Assembly (NCBI GenBank): GCA_963529665.1
Contig: CAUSAG010000024.1
Span: forward strand, 1 to 28,717
Length of the DNA stretch: 28,717 bases
Origin: Kingella_B sp963529665
GTDB taxonomy: Bacteria; Pseudomonadota; Gammaproteobacteria; Burkholderiales; Neisseriaceae
Reading direction: 5' to 3'
Shown: piece after piece, positions 22,571 through 28,717 of the stretch
Position numbering within the stretch: position 1 is the stretch's first letter
Layout: each line of letters starts with the position of its first letter
Made by a program: the position numbers and the translations under genes
The notes under the pieces: generated by a model
The model's database searches: none
What the model was told of the DNA's origin: nothing
Seen by the model: only the letters and a program-made list of their open reading frames with translations

Positions 22571-24229
22571 TTAGTGAACGTTCACTTTCAGCCCTGTGTC
22601 CAAGAATCCTGTTTTCAGATTCCATTGCACATTGCCCGAATCGGCATTGGCAAAGCGCAACGAGAAGCGCGTGTTGTCGGCAAGGCGTGCATCGGGATCG
22701 GGCGCGCCCAGCGAAATGCTGTATTCGCCTGCGCTCAAATTAGGCAGGGTAAGCGTGCCTTCCCATTGGGCGCTCGCGCCAGAATCCAGCGTGCGCAAGT
22801 TGGTATTTTCCAACACCACGTCTTTGCTGCTGCCGCTGCTGGATGTGAAGCGCACTACGATATTGCGCGGATTGATGGGGCGCGCCCAGCCTTGGTTGCT
22901 CAGTTTCAATGCCCATTTCAGGCTGCCTGATGCGTTGGCTTGGCTGCTGATTTGGAATTGGCTTAGCTCTATGCGATAGCCGATATTTTTTTGCACATCT
23001 GCCATGCAGCCTTCTTTTGTCCAGCCGTCGATGAAGGTTTCGTGGTAGTCGTAATTCAGATACGCCAAGCGGAATTCTTTGCCTTCGCGCAAGATGTCGG
23101 AACAAGTGGTGCGGGCGTTGGCAACAGGCGCGCAGGTTTCGCCGCCAAACGAGGTGTATTGAACGTGCTGGCGGGTGAACATGCGTTGCGCTTCAATGGT
23201 TTGATCGTGGCGCGGTTGGTAGGTGCCTGTGTCGTCAATGCTGGCGAGATAGCAGTCGTTGTGGATGCCGATGCGCGCTTTTTCGCTGTTGTTGGCGAAA
23301 TCTTCGGCGCTGGCAGGCGTGCCATACCATTTAATCAAATCATAGGGATAGCGCAGATTGAGCTGGCGATTGGCAGGCAAGGCGGCGAGCAAGGCTTGGG
23401 CGATTTCTTTTTTGTTGCTATCGCTGTTGAGCCCGTTGGCAGAAGAATGCCATTCGCCCCATGCGCCGATAAAGCCACCTTGCCACACGGCGATTACATC
23501 GGCATTGCGGTTGATGATGGGTTTGAGCTGCTCAATATGGCGTTTCACTTGGGCAAGATTGGTGTCTTTGCCCGAGGCTTCGTAATCATAAGCAAAGCGC
23601 AACACGGCTTTCACGCCTGCTTGGCGCATCAGTTCAAAGCCGTCGTTGAGCGAGTTGAGATAGCTTTGTGGCAAATCTTGGTTGCGCCATTGCGATAAAT
23701 CGGCAGGGGTGTAAATCAGGCGATAGCCTTGTTGCGTGATGGAATTGAGGTAGCCCGCATCCAGCTTGGCAGGGTCGGCGGCGTATTTATAAAAACCGCG
23801 CTCGGGGTTGGGGAAATCCAGCGTGCTGGGGGTAAATTGCACGCTGAGCATGGAAGCGTTGTTAGGTGTGGGAGTGGGAGTTGGTGTTGGGGTGGGATTG
23901 GGGGTTGGGGTGGGTGTGGGGGTTGGGGTGGGGGTGGGGGTTGGATTGGGAGTCGGCTCGGGCGTTGGCTTGGGGGTGGGTTGCGGCTCGGGCGTGGGGA
24001 TGGGCGTAACATTGTTGTTATTGTTGTTATCGTTGTGGTTATTGCCCGAATCATCAGGCTTCGGCTCGGGGATAACTTGGGCGTTGTCGTTTTGCTTGTG
24101 TTTGTTGTCCACAATCAAACTGGCTTGGTTGGAAGAATTGTTGGATGAATCGGTTGAAACACGGTTAGACCTTTTGCAGCCTGAAACCGCAATGCTGCAA
24201 ACCAGCAAGGCAATCAGCGTTTTATTCAT
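22571..24229 (-). CDS. Lipoprotein with Pro-Thr linker and DUF4874/DUF4832-type domains
   Basis: A 552-residue lipoprotein with lipobox VSGC (Cys18). A Ser/Asn/Asp-rich stretch and a low-complexity Pro-Thr linker (roughly residues 75-125) lead into a folded C-terminal region. The first folded part has PNPERGFYKYAADPAKL and YRLIYTPADLSQWR, typical of DUF4874, with WQGGFIGAWGEWHSS resembling a TIM-barrel glycosidase-like core. The last about 150 residues fit a DUF4832-type beta domain (FQISSQANASGSLKWALKLSNQGW). It may be a cell-surface carbohydrate-active or adhesion protein, but this is unproven. I chose the start at 24229 because GGAG precedes it and the lipoprotein signal begins there. The linker codons form a G-rich tract on the plus strand. 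Confidence 0.82.
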   Translation of the reverse strand: MNKTLIALLVCSIAVSGCKRSNRVSTDSSNNSSNQASLIVDNKHKQNDNAQVIPEPKPDDSGNNHNDNNNNNNVTPIPTPEPQPTPKPTPEPTPNPTPTPTPTPTPTPTPNPTPTPTPTPTPNNASMLSVQFTPSTLDFPNPERGFYKYAADPAKLDAGYLNSITQQGYRLIYTPADLSQWRNQDLPQSYLNSLNDGFELMRQAGVKAVLRFAYDYEASGKDTNLAQVKRHIEQLKPIINRNADVIAVWQGGFIGAWGEWHSSANGLNSDSNKKEIAQALLAALPANRQLNLRYPYDLIKWYGTPASAEDFANNSEKARIGIHNDCYLASIDDTGTYQPRHDQTIEAQRMFTRQHVQYTSFGGETCAPVANARTTCSDILREGKEFRLAYLNYDYHETFIDGWTKEGCMADVQKNIGYRIELSQFQISSQANASGSLKWALKLSNQGWARPINPRNIVVRFTSSSGSSKDVVLENTNLRTLDSGASAQWEGTLTLPNLSAGEYSISLGAPDPDARLADNTRFSLRFANADSGNVQWNLKTGFLDTGLKVNVH

Positions 24230-24329
24230 GATGAGCTCCGTTCGTAAAGTTGGGTTAAAAATATTAAGTTTACATTTTACATCAACCCTTTCGCTGTGCA
24301 AATAGGCAGCCTGAAAACCGCTAAAATGC

Positions 24330-24335
24330 TATAAT
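24330..24335 (+). promoter_or_regulatory. -10 box of the metallophosphatase gene
   Basis: TATAAT followed by TCGCCC, 30 nt before the start, in the region between the divergent lipoprotein and phosphatase genes. A single uptake sequence lies just upstream (24304-24315). Confidence 0.6.
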
Positions 24336-24365
24336 TCGCCCACTTAAATCAACTTAACAAACACT

Positions 24366-25418
24366 ATGCCACTGATCCAATCTCTCCCCAATTGCCCGCT
24401 GGACATCATCGGCGATGTGCATGGGCAATTTGAAGCCCTGCAAAATCTGCTGCACTATCTTGGCTATTCCCACACAGGCAAACACCCACAAGGACGCAAA
24501 CTTGTCTTTGTGGGCGATTTAGTTGATCGCGGTCCCGATTCGCCTGCCGTGGTGAATTGGGCGAAACAAGCCATCAACGCGGGCAACGCTTTTATGGTGC
24601 TGGGCAACCACGAAATCAACCTGCTCGCGCACGAACCCAAAGATGGTTCAGGCTGGTTTTTTGAATGCCGCGCCCAAAAAGACAGCCTCAACTACGCCCC
24701 ATGGAAAAGGCAGCCTGAACACAGCAAAGAAGCCAAAGCGCTCGCCCAATTTCTCGCCCAGCAACCGCTGGTTTTGCAACGCAACGATTTACGTATCGTC
24801 CATGCCGCATGGCTGCCTGAATCCATCGCCAAGCTGCAAGACAATGCCACGCCGCTGGTTCAGCTGATTCAAGAATGGGACGACGAGCTAAACTGCTGCA
24901 TCAAACACGCTCCGTGGTACGACGACTACTGCGCCCAAAGCGACGCAAGCGCCTACGACTTGGAAAACCCCAACCAGCAGCCGCCCATGATGCACGCCAT
25001 CGCCGAACATGACGTTTACCGCAGCAGCCGCCATCCCGTGCGCGCGCTCACTTGCGGCATAGAAAAAATTGCCCACGAGCCTTTTTTCGCAGGCGGGCGC
25101 TGGCGTTTTTCCATCCGCAATCCGTGGTGGGACGACTATCAAGACAATGCCGCCGTTGTAATCGGGCATTATTGGCGGCATTGGCACAGCAGCAACCAAG
25201 TCCCCAAACACCGCGAAGGTATGTTCACTGTTCCCGCCAATGGCTGGCATGGCGCGCGCAAAAATGTGTTCTGCGTGGATTTTTCCGTTGGCGCACGCTG
25301 GCGCGACCGCAAACGCGGCATCGCCCCCACCCAATCGCACTACCGCCTTGCCGCCCTGCGCTTTCCCGAGAAAACCTTGATGTTTGACAACGGCGATAGT
25401 GTGAAGACTGTTGCGTGA
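24366..25418 (+). CDS. Calcineurin-like metallophosphatase (PPP superfamily)
   Basis: A 350-residue soluble phosphatase with the complete PPP signature: GDVHG (Asp17, His19), GDLVDRGPD (Asp51, Asp54, Arg55), GNHE (Asn81, His82), then candidate metal-binding His146 (IVHAAW) and His268 (VIGHYW). It is longer than PrpA/PrpB or ApaH and has a 100-residue insertion between the last two histidines, rich in Trp, Tyr and Asp. Protein phosphatase or nucleotide phosphatase activity are both possible. A TATAAT promoter lies close upstream. No uptake-sequence terminator follows; instead a copy of the dispersed hairpin repeat lies 28 nt after the stop. Confidence 0.87.
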   Translation: MPLIQSLPNCPLDIIGDVHGQFEALQNLLHYLGYSHTGKHPQGRKLVFVGDLVDRGPDSPAVVNWAKQAINAGNAFMVLGNHEINLLAHEPKDGSGWFFECRAQKDSLNYAPWKRQPEHSKEAKALAQFLAQQPLVLQRNDLRIVHAAWLPESIAKLQDNATPLVQLIQEWDDELNCCIKHAPWYDDYCAQSDASAYDLENPNQQPPMMHAIAEHDVYRSSRHPVRALTCGIEKIAHEPFFAGGRWRFSIRNPWWDDYQDNAAVVIGHYWRHWHSSNQVPKHREGMFTVPANGWHGARKNVFCVDFSVGARWRDRKRGIAPTQSHYRLAALRFPEKTLMFDNGDSVKTVA

Positions 25419-25446
25419 GCAGGGTTTACCAAATGCCAAAGAACGC

Positions 25447-25470
25447 GTGCGTGGCAGAGCCACACACCCT
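25447..25470 (-). repeat. Dispersed hairpin repeat, copy 2 (interrupted)
   Basis: Minus-strand stem GTGTGTGGC / GCCACGCAC with loop TCT (25467-25447), flanked by AGGGTGTGT and ACGCACGCG as in the other copies. The leading part (AGCAAGCGTAG) is absent here but CTACGCTTGTT appears at 27622-27632 on the right side of the IS110 element, which suggests the repeat was split by the insertion. Confidence 0.75.
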
Positions 25471-25471
25471 T

Positions 25472-25628
25472 GTATATCGGAACTCCAGTATCATAGCAAC
25501 AAACCGTCCGGCCGCCACCCGTACACACCCGAGGCAAACAACCGTTGCGTAGCTCAGGGAGCGGTCGGGCAACCCATCGACACAACCGGACAGTTGCCAG
25601 ACAACACAACCGAATGCAAGGCAGGTTT
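25472..25628 (+). other. IS110 left non-coding end, candidate bridge-RNA region
   Basis: In the IS110 group the untranslated left end encodes a structured bridge RNA that guides insertion. This stretch has hairpins consistent with that: GCTC-AGG-GAGC (25552-25562), enclosed by ACC/GGT, and GGCAAC / GTTGCC (25568-25573 and 25593-25598) around a 19-nt loop. The RNA itself is an inference. An uptake sequence is absent here. Confidence 0.45.
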
Positions 25629-25952
25629 ATGATGAGTACCCAATACAATTACGCAGGCATCGACATCGCCAAACGAAACTTCGTCATCGCCGTTTCGTCT
25701 TTGTCTAAAACCAAAACCGAAACCAACAACCCCAAAGGGATCGCCCATGCCGTCGAATACCTTAAAAAACACAACGTCGCCCTCGTCGTCATGGAAAGCA
25801 CCGGCGGTCTCGAAGTCCCGCCGCCAAAGCCATCCACCGTGCAGGCATAGCCGTCCACCGTGCAGGCATAGCCGTCATTATCGCCAACCCTCGTCAGACG
25901 CATCAGTTTGCCCAATCACAGTCGCTGACCAAAACCGAAGCGGGGTTGAAAA

Positions 25953-25964
25953 AGGTCGTCTGAA
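25953..25964 (+). repeat. Foreign uptake sequence (N. mucosa dialect), left
   Basis: Exact AGGTCGTCTGAA, which I recall as AG-mucDUS. It is paired with the inverted copy at 26002-26013. Confidence 0.85.
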
Positions 25965-26001
25965 CATTTTAAAAACATGGATTTTCATGTGCAAAACTGT
26001 T

Positions 26002-26013
26002 TTCAGACGACCT
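26002..26013 (-). repeat. Foreign uptake sequence (N. mucosa dialect), inverted
   Basis: Exact TTCAGACGACCT. With 25953-25964 it forms a hairpin 40 nt before the permease gene, probably the terminator of a gene left behind in the donor. Confidence 0.85.
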
Positions 26014-26052
26014 TTTCCCTGATAAGAAATTTCCAATAAAGCCTGAATCATC

Positions 26053-26823
26053 ATGCCCATAGATTCCTTTTTCTACCTCTTACTCCTCACCGGATTTTGC
26101 GCCGGACTGATGAATGCGGCGGTCGGCGGCGGCGGGCTGCTGCAAGTCCCGGGGCTGTTCAACCTACTGCCCACTTCCACGCCCGTGGCTTCGGTGATTG
26201 GCACCGACAAATTTGCTTCCTACTTCGGCACGCTGACCGCAACGGGGCAATACCTGCGCAAAATCCCCGTGCCGTGGAAAGTGCTGCTGCCCGCCGCCGT
26301 GCTGGCGTTTGCCGCTTCCTATCTGGGCGCGAATGCCGTGGCGTATCTGCCCGTGCACTACATGAAACCGGCGATGTTGGTCATCATGGTGGTCATGTGC
26401 CTTTATACTTTTCTGAAAAAAGACTTGGGGCAGGCGGTGCGCACCGAAAAATTGACGCGCCGCGAAACCTTATGGGGCTTGCTGTTCGGCGCGCTCATCG
26501 GTTTTTACGACGGCATCTTCGGGCCCGGCTCAGGCAGCCTGCTGGTCTTCGTGTTCGTCCGTTTTTACGGTTATGATTTCCTGACGGCAAACGCATCCGC
26601 CAAAGTCATCAATTCCACCACCTACCTTGCCGCGCTGGCGTTTTTCATCCCGCAAGGCCATGTCGTGTGGGCATGGGCGGTGCCGCTGGCGCTGGCGAAT
26701 TTATGCGGCAGCGTGGTCGGCGCGAAATTGGCGATACGCGGCGGAACCAAGTTTCTGCGATACGGATTTATGGTGTTGCTATGCCTGACCATAGGCAAAT
26801 TTGCTTGGGATTTGATTCGATAG
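26053..26823 (+). CDS. TauE/SafE (TSUP) family permease
   Basis: A 256-residue membrane protein with about eight helices in two repeats. The family hallmarks are visible: GLMNAAVGGGGLLQVPGL (19-36) in the first half and the matching GFYDGIFGPGSGSLLVFVF (150-168) in the second. TSUP proteins export or import sulfite, sulfoacetate and other organosulfur anions; the substrate here is not deducible. The gene uses more CTG, CAG and CGC codons than its surroundings and is bounded by N. mucosa-dialect uptake sequences, so it was probably acquired from a Neisseria. It lies within the broken transposase gene, oriented with it. I see no strong ribosome site at 26053. Confidence 0.9.
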   Translation: MPIDSFFYLLLLTGFCAGLMNAAVGGGGLLQVPGLFNLLPTSTPVASVIGTDKFASYFGTLTATGQYLRKIPVPWKVLLPAAVLAFAASYLGANAVAYLPVHYMKPAMLVIMVVMCLYTFLKKDLGQAVRTEKLTRRETLWGLLFGALIGFYDGIFGPGSGSLLVFVFVRFYGYDFLTANASAKVINSTTYLAALAFFIPQGHVVWAWAVPLALANLCGSVVGAKLAIRGGTKFLRYGFMVLLCLTIGKFAWDLIR

Positions 26824-26851
26824 AGATGGGGCGCGCCATAGCAGGATTAGC

Positions 26852-26876
26852 GTCCTGAAAGCGTTTCAGACGACCT
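26852..26876. terminator. Degenerate inverted pair of N. mucosa-dialect uptake sequences
   Basis: GTCCTGAAA-GCG-TTTCAGACGACCT: the right arm is an exact inverted AGGTCGTCTGAA (26865-26876), while the left arm is degraded. It sits 30 nt after the permease stop and directly at the right edge of the insert. Confidence 0.65.
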
Positions 26877-27659
26877 TTGGATGCCAAAGATGCCAAAATG
26901 CTCGCCTTCTTCGCACAGATGACGGCACAGAAAGAAGGTTGGCAAACTATGCTCTACCAGCCGCCCACCGAAGCGGAAGAAGTGTTGGAAGCATTGGTTA
27001 ACCGCCGCAACCAACTGGTGGATATGCGGACTGCCGAGAAAAACCGTCTGCATCAGGTTCACGAAACGCAAGTCGAAAGCGTCAAACAACTGATTGCCCA
27101 TTTTGACAGGCTGATTGACGAATTGGACAAACAAATCGACGACCACACCCACACGCATTTTGACGGCAAAGCCCAAGTGGCGGAGCAAATCAAAGGCATC
27201 GGTTCGATAACGACGGCTACGCTGATGGCGATGCTGCCCGAATTGGGACGGCTGAGCCACAAACGGATAGCGAGTCTGGTCGGTTTGCCCCACACCCGAG
27301 GGAGAGCGGGGAAGCCAAATTCAAAAGCCGCTGCTTCGGCGGAAGGTCTGCAGTGCGTAAGGCGCTGTATATGGCCACCGTGGTGGCGACACGTTTCGAA
27401 CCGCTTATTCGGGATTTCTATCAGCGCCTGCTGTCCAAGGGTAAGCCGTATAAGGTTGCCGTTACGGCATGTATGCGCAAACTGCTGACGATATTGAATG
27501 CCCGGATGCGTGATTATTTTGCCGAAAACGGTACCACCGAAAACGGTATCCAAACGGCTTGATTTGAGTTTTGGTATTTTTGCCCGACGGGGTGAAAAAT
27601 ACAGTTGCTACAGCATACGGACTACGCTTGTTCCATTTAGGCAAATGCAAGGAGAAGTC

Positions 27660-28274
27660 ATGTTAAAAAGAATTCAAAAGATTGAAGACCGAGTTTATTC
27701 AGTAAAACTGCGTGATAACCTTTATTCATTAGTGCAGCACAGACGCGAATATTTTTATGAGTTTTTTGATATATTTTTTACTGAGCCGGAAAAAAATATA
27801 TTTTTACCTACTGATTTAAATAATTTAAATATTTTAATGACACTCTGCTGTGCTCACAGCAGGTTAAAGGACTTCTTCTTGCGGGTAGAGAAAAATGTCA
27901 TTCCTAATCGCAGACCTATGCAAGATAAATTTTTGAGTTCTACCCATATGATGATGGTTCATTTGGCTAACGGTACAAAAGGGAAAAAACCTTCGGAAGT
28001 TTCTTTGATAAAAGTTCCAGATGTATTGAAATTTCTTTCATATGAAGTAATCATTCAAGAGTTGGACGAAGACAGGGATAAAGAAGCCATATGCCTGTAC
28101 GAATTTTCTGGTATGTGGGGCGATTCTGAAGAGCTAAAAAATAAACTTATCCGTTATGTGGAAACTGGGGTTCTTTGGGGAAAAGATAAAGAATTTTTCT
28201 TTCCAAACACTGAACCTGTTAAAAAGGAGAAGCCTGTTATTTATCCGTTTTCAGAGTTGGTGGGAATACGGTAA
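27660..28274 (+). CDS. AT-rich orphan protein of unknown function
   Basis: A 204-residue soluble protein beginning MLKRIQKIEDRVYSVKLRDN. It is rich in Phe, Lys, Glu and Leu, has no signal peptide or membrane helix, and carries an aromatic run YFYEFFDIFF near residue 32. The codons are much more AT-rich than the host average, like those of the immunity-type gene at 20859. AAGGAG (27649-27654) is 5 nt before the ATG. It lies between the right half of the split hairpin repeat and an intact copy (28282-28333). I do not recognise a family. By composition and setting it could be another orphan immunity gene, but nothing in the protein proves this. Confidence 0.7.
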   Translation: MLKRIQKIEDRVYSVKLRDNLYSLVQHRREYFYEFFDIFFTEPEKNIFLPTDLNNLNILMTLCCAHSRLKDFFLRVEKNVIPNRRPMQDKFLSSTHMMMVHLANGTKGKKPSEVSLIKVPDVLKFLSYEVIIQELDEDRDKEAICLYEFSGMWGDSEELKNKLIRYVETGVLWGKDKEFFFPNTEPVKKEKPVIYPFSELVGIR

Positions 28275-28281
28275 TTGAAAT

Positions 28282-28333
28282 AGCAAGCGTAGCCTGCATT
28301 AAGGTAGGGTGTGTCGCCCCGCGACGCACGCGG
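28282..28333 (+). repeat. Dispersed hairpin repeat, copy 3
   Basis: AGCAAGCGTAGCC, GGTAGGGTGTGT and ACGCACGCGG as in copy 1. The stem is GTGTGTCGC / GCGACGCAC with loop CCC (28309-28329), and it follows the orphan gene by 7 nt. Confidence 0.85.
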
Positions 28334-28349
28334 TTTCCAAACCTTAAAA

Positions 28350-28387
28350 GCAGCCTGAAACCCTTATTCTCCCATTTTCAGGCTGCC
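28350..28387. terminator. Inverted resident uptake pair
   Basis: GCAGCCTGAAA and TTTTCAGGCTGC upstream of the last gene, with a third imperfect direct copy at about 28402-28412. Confidence 0.55.
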
Positions 28388-28433
28388 TTTCATCACAAAA
28401 GACAGCCTGAAACCCAATCCATCCCCACTCGCC

Positions 28434-28717
28434 ATGCCCTTCTCCCCCATCCATCCCATCCCCCCCAAATGGCTGCGCGGCGGCAACCGCGAAACACTCT
28501 ACGCCAAAACCCTACAACGCCCCGCCCCCGCCTATCGCCGCGAGTTAATCCGCGACCGCTTCGGCGAAGACCTAGTCGCCTACGATTTCCTAGACGCGCC
28601 CAACCCACAAGCCCCCTGCATCGTGCAACTGCACGGGCTAGAAGGCAGCAGCCGCAGCCACTACGCCGTTGAACTCGCCCACGCCGCCCACGCCCACGGC
28701 TGGCACAGCGTAACCCC
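28434..28717 (+). CDS. YheT-type alpha/beta hydrolase, N-terminal part
   Basis: The gene runs off the window after 94 codons. The visible part has the marks of the YheT-type hydrolase family: PPKWLRGGNRETLYAKTL at the start, then a DFLDAP strand and IVQLHGLEGSSRSHYA (63-78), the HG(L/F)xGS oxyanion region. The nucleophile and the rest of the triad lie beyond the window. I chose the ATG at 28434 because it follows the uptake hairpin and gives the usual short N-terminus. There is no strong ribosome site. Confidence 0.8.
   Translation, partial: MPFSPIHPIPPKWLRGGNRETLYAKTLQRPAPAYRRELIRDRFGEDLVAYDFLDAPNPQAPCIVQLHGLEGSSRSHYAVELAHAAHAHGWHSVT

Larger units (their letters stand above)
25629..27562 (+). 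pseudogene. IS110-family transposase, broken in three places
   Basis: Reads YAGIDIAKRNFVIAVSSL (RuvC-like DEDD domain) to MESTGGLEVP. A missing C near 25818 then shifts the frame to AAKAIHRAGIAV, where a 21-nt unit is duplicated (25834-25854 and 25855-25875), and on to QSLTKTEA at about 25941. A foreign insert follows to about 26879. The protein resumes exactly as DAKDAKMLAFFAQM, passes the C-terminal Tnp_IS110 domain (QIKGIGSITTATLMAMLPEL), loses one G at 27287 (frame restored as APHPRESGEAKFKSRCFGG), and ends AENGTTENGIQTA at 27562. Without lesions it would be about 330 residues. TGCGGT- or uptake-type host sequences are absent within it. Confidence 0.88.
25471..27621 (+). mobile_element. 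Decayed IS110-family element, interrupted by a foreign gene
   Basis: IS110 elements lack terminal inverted repeats, so the ends are approximate. I place them inside the split hairpin repeat at 25470 and about 27621. The element consists of a 157-nt left non-coding part, a broken transposase gene (25629-27562) and a short right end. The transposase carries two single-base deletions, a 21-nt in-frame tandem duplication and a roughly 940-bp insertion with a TauE/SafE gene. It cannot move by itself. Confidence 0.75.

Noticed and set aside
23870..23985. On/off phase variation by the Pro-Thr repeat
   Set aside because: The repeat unit is a multiple of three bases, so slippage would change length and not reading frame.
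25541..25600. tRNA-like D-arm (GCGTAGCTCAG) in the IS110 left end
   Set aside because: There is no T-arm GTTCGAATC and no acceptor pairing. The segment fits IS110 non-coding structure better.
27498..27659. Earlier start for the AT-rich orphan gene
   Set aside because: That frame begins inside the end of the transposase gene and crosses the split repeat. AAGGAG at 27649-27654 marks the start at 27660.

Overview
The window looks like chromosomal DNA from a Neisseriaceae bacterium, most likely Kingella or a close relative. The main reason is the very dense occurrence of the 12-mer AGGCAGCCTGAA and its complement TTCAGGCTGCCT. From memory, this is the Kingella dialect (AG-kingDUS) of the Neisseriaceae DNA uptake sequence. 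Ordinary genes are moderately GC-rich, favour CAA over CAG for glutamine, and often have promoters of the form TATAATnCGCCC. Many genes end at an inverted pair of uptake sequences, which should fold as a hairpin and terminate transcription. The species call is an inference from the dialect and codon habit only.

Layout. 1-252 is a cluster of uptake sequences. 253-8787 is housekeeping: a TgpA-type transglutaminase membrane protein, a phosphohexomutase, DeoD purine nucleoside phosphorylase, tRNA-Glu, a Pcm-like methyltransferase, MgtE (minus strand) and an ASBT-type sodium symporter. 8850-9436 holds a small lipoprotein and a structured non-coding repeat. 9628-16049 is housekeeping again: YicC, RNase PH, an MscS-like channel, exonuclease III, an LpxL-type acyltransferase, a small secreted Cys-rich protein, a candidate non-coding RNA and MetK. 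16143-18003 is accessory: a SUKH (SMI1/KNR4) immunity-type gene followed by a frameshifted gene. 18171-20559 holds Mn-superoxide dismutase, a 142-bp MITE with an intact target-site duplication, and an M16-family peptidase homologue without its zinc motif.

20670-21782 is a toxin-immunity remnant: a 49-codon tail of a lost toxin, a DUF4303-like immunity gene, flanking GTCGGGCAT palindromes and a pair of Eikenella-dialect uptake sequences. 21783-25418 carries a DUF4230 protein, a Pro-Thr-linker lipoprotein (DUF4874/DUF4832 type) and a metallophosphatase. 25444-27630 is a nested structure: a dispersed hairpin repeat is interrupted by a decayed IS110-family element, which is itself interrupted by a TauE/SafE permease gene flanked by N. 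mucosa-dialect uptake sequences. An AT-rich orphan gene, another copy of the hairpin repeat and the start of a YheT-type hydrolase complete the window.

I see no complete novel multi-gene defence or biosynthetic system. The most notable signals are: (1) the nested hairpin repeat, IS110 and foreign permease; (2) a hairpin repeat in three copies whose inner stem changes in a compensatory way; (3) a clean MITE upstream of sodA; (4) a promoter-to-terminator RNA upstream of metK; and (5) two or three decayed immunity or toxin loci with signs of transfer from other Neisseriaceae, including foreign uptake-sequence dialects.
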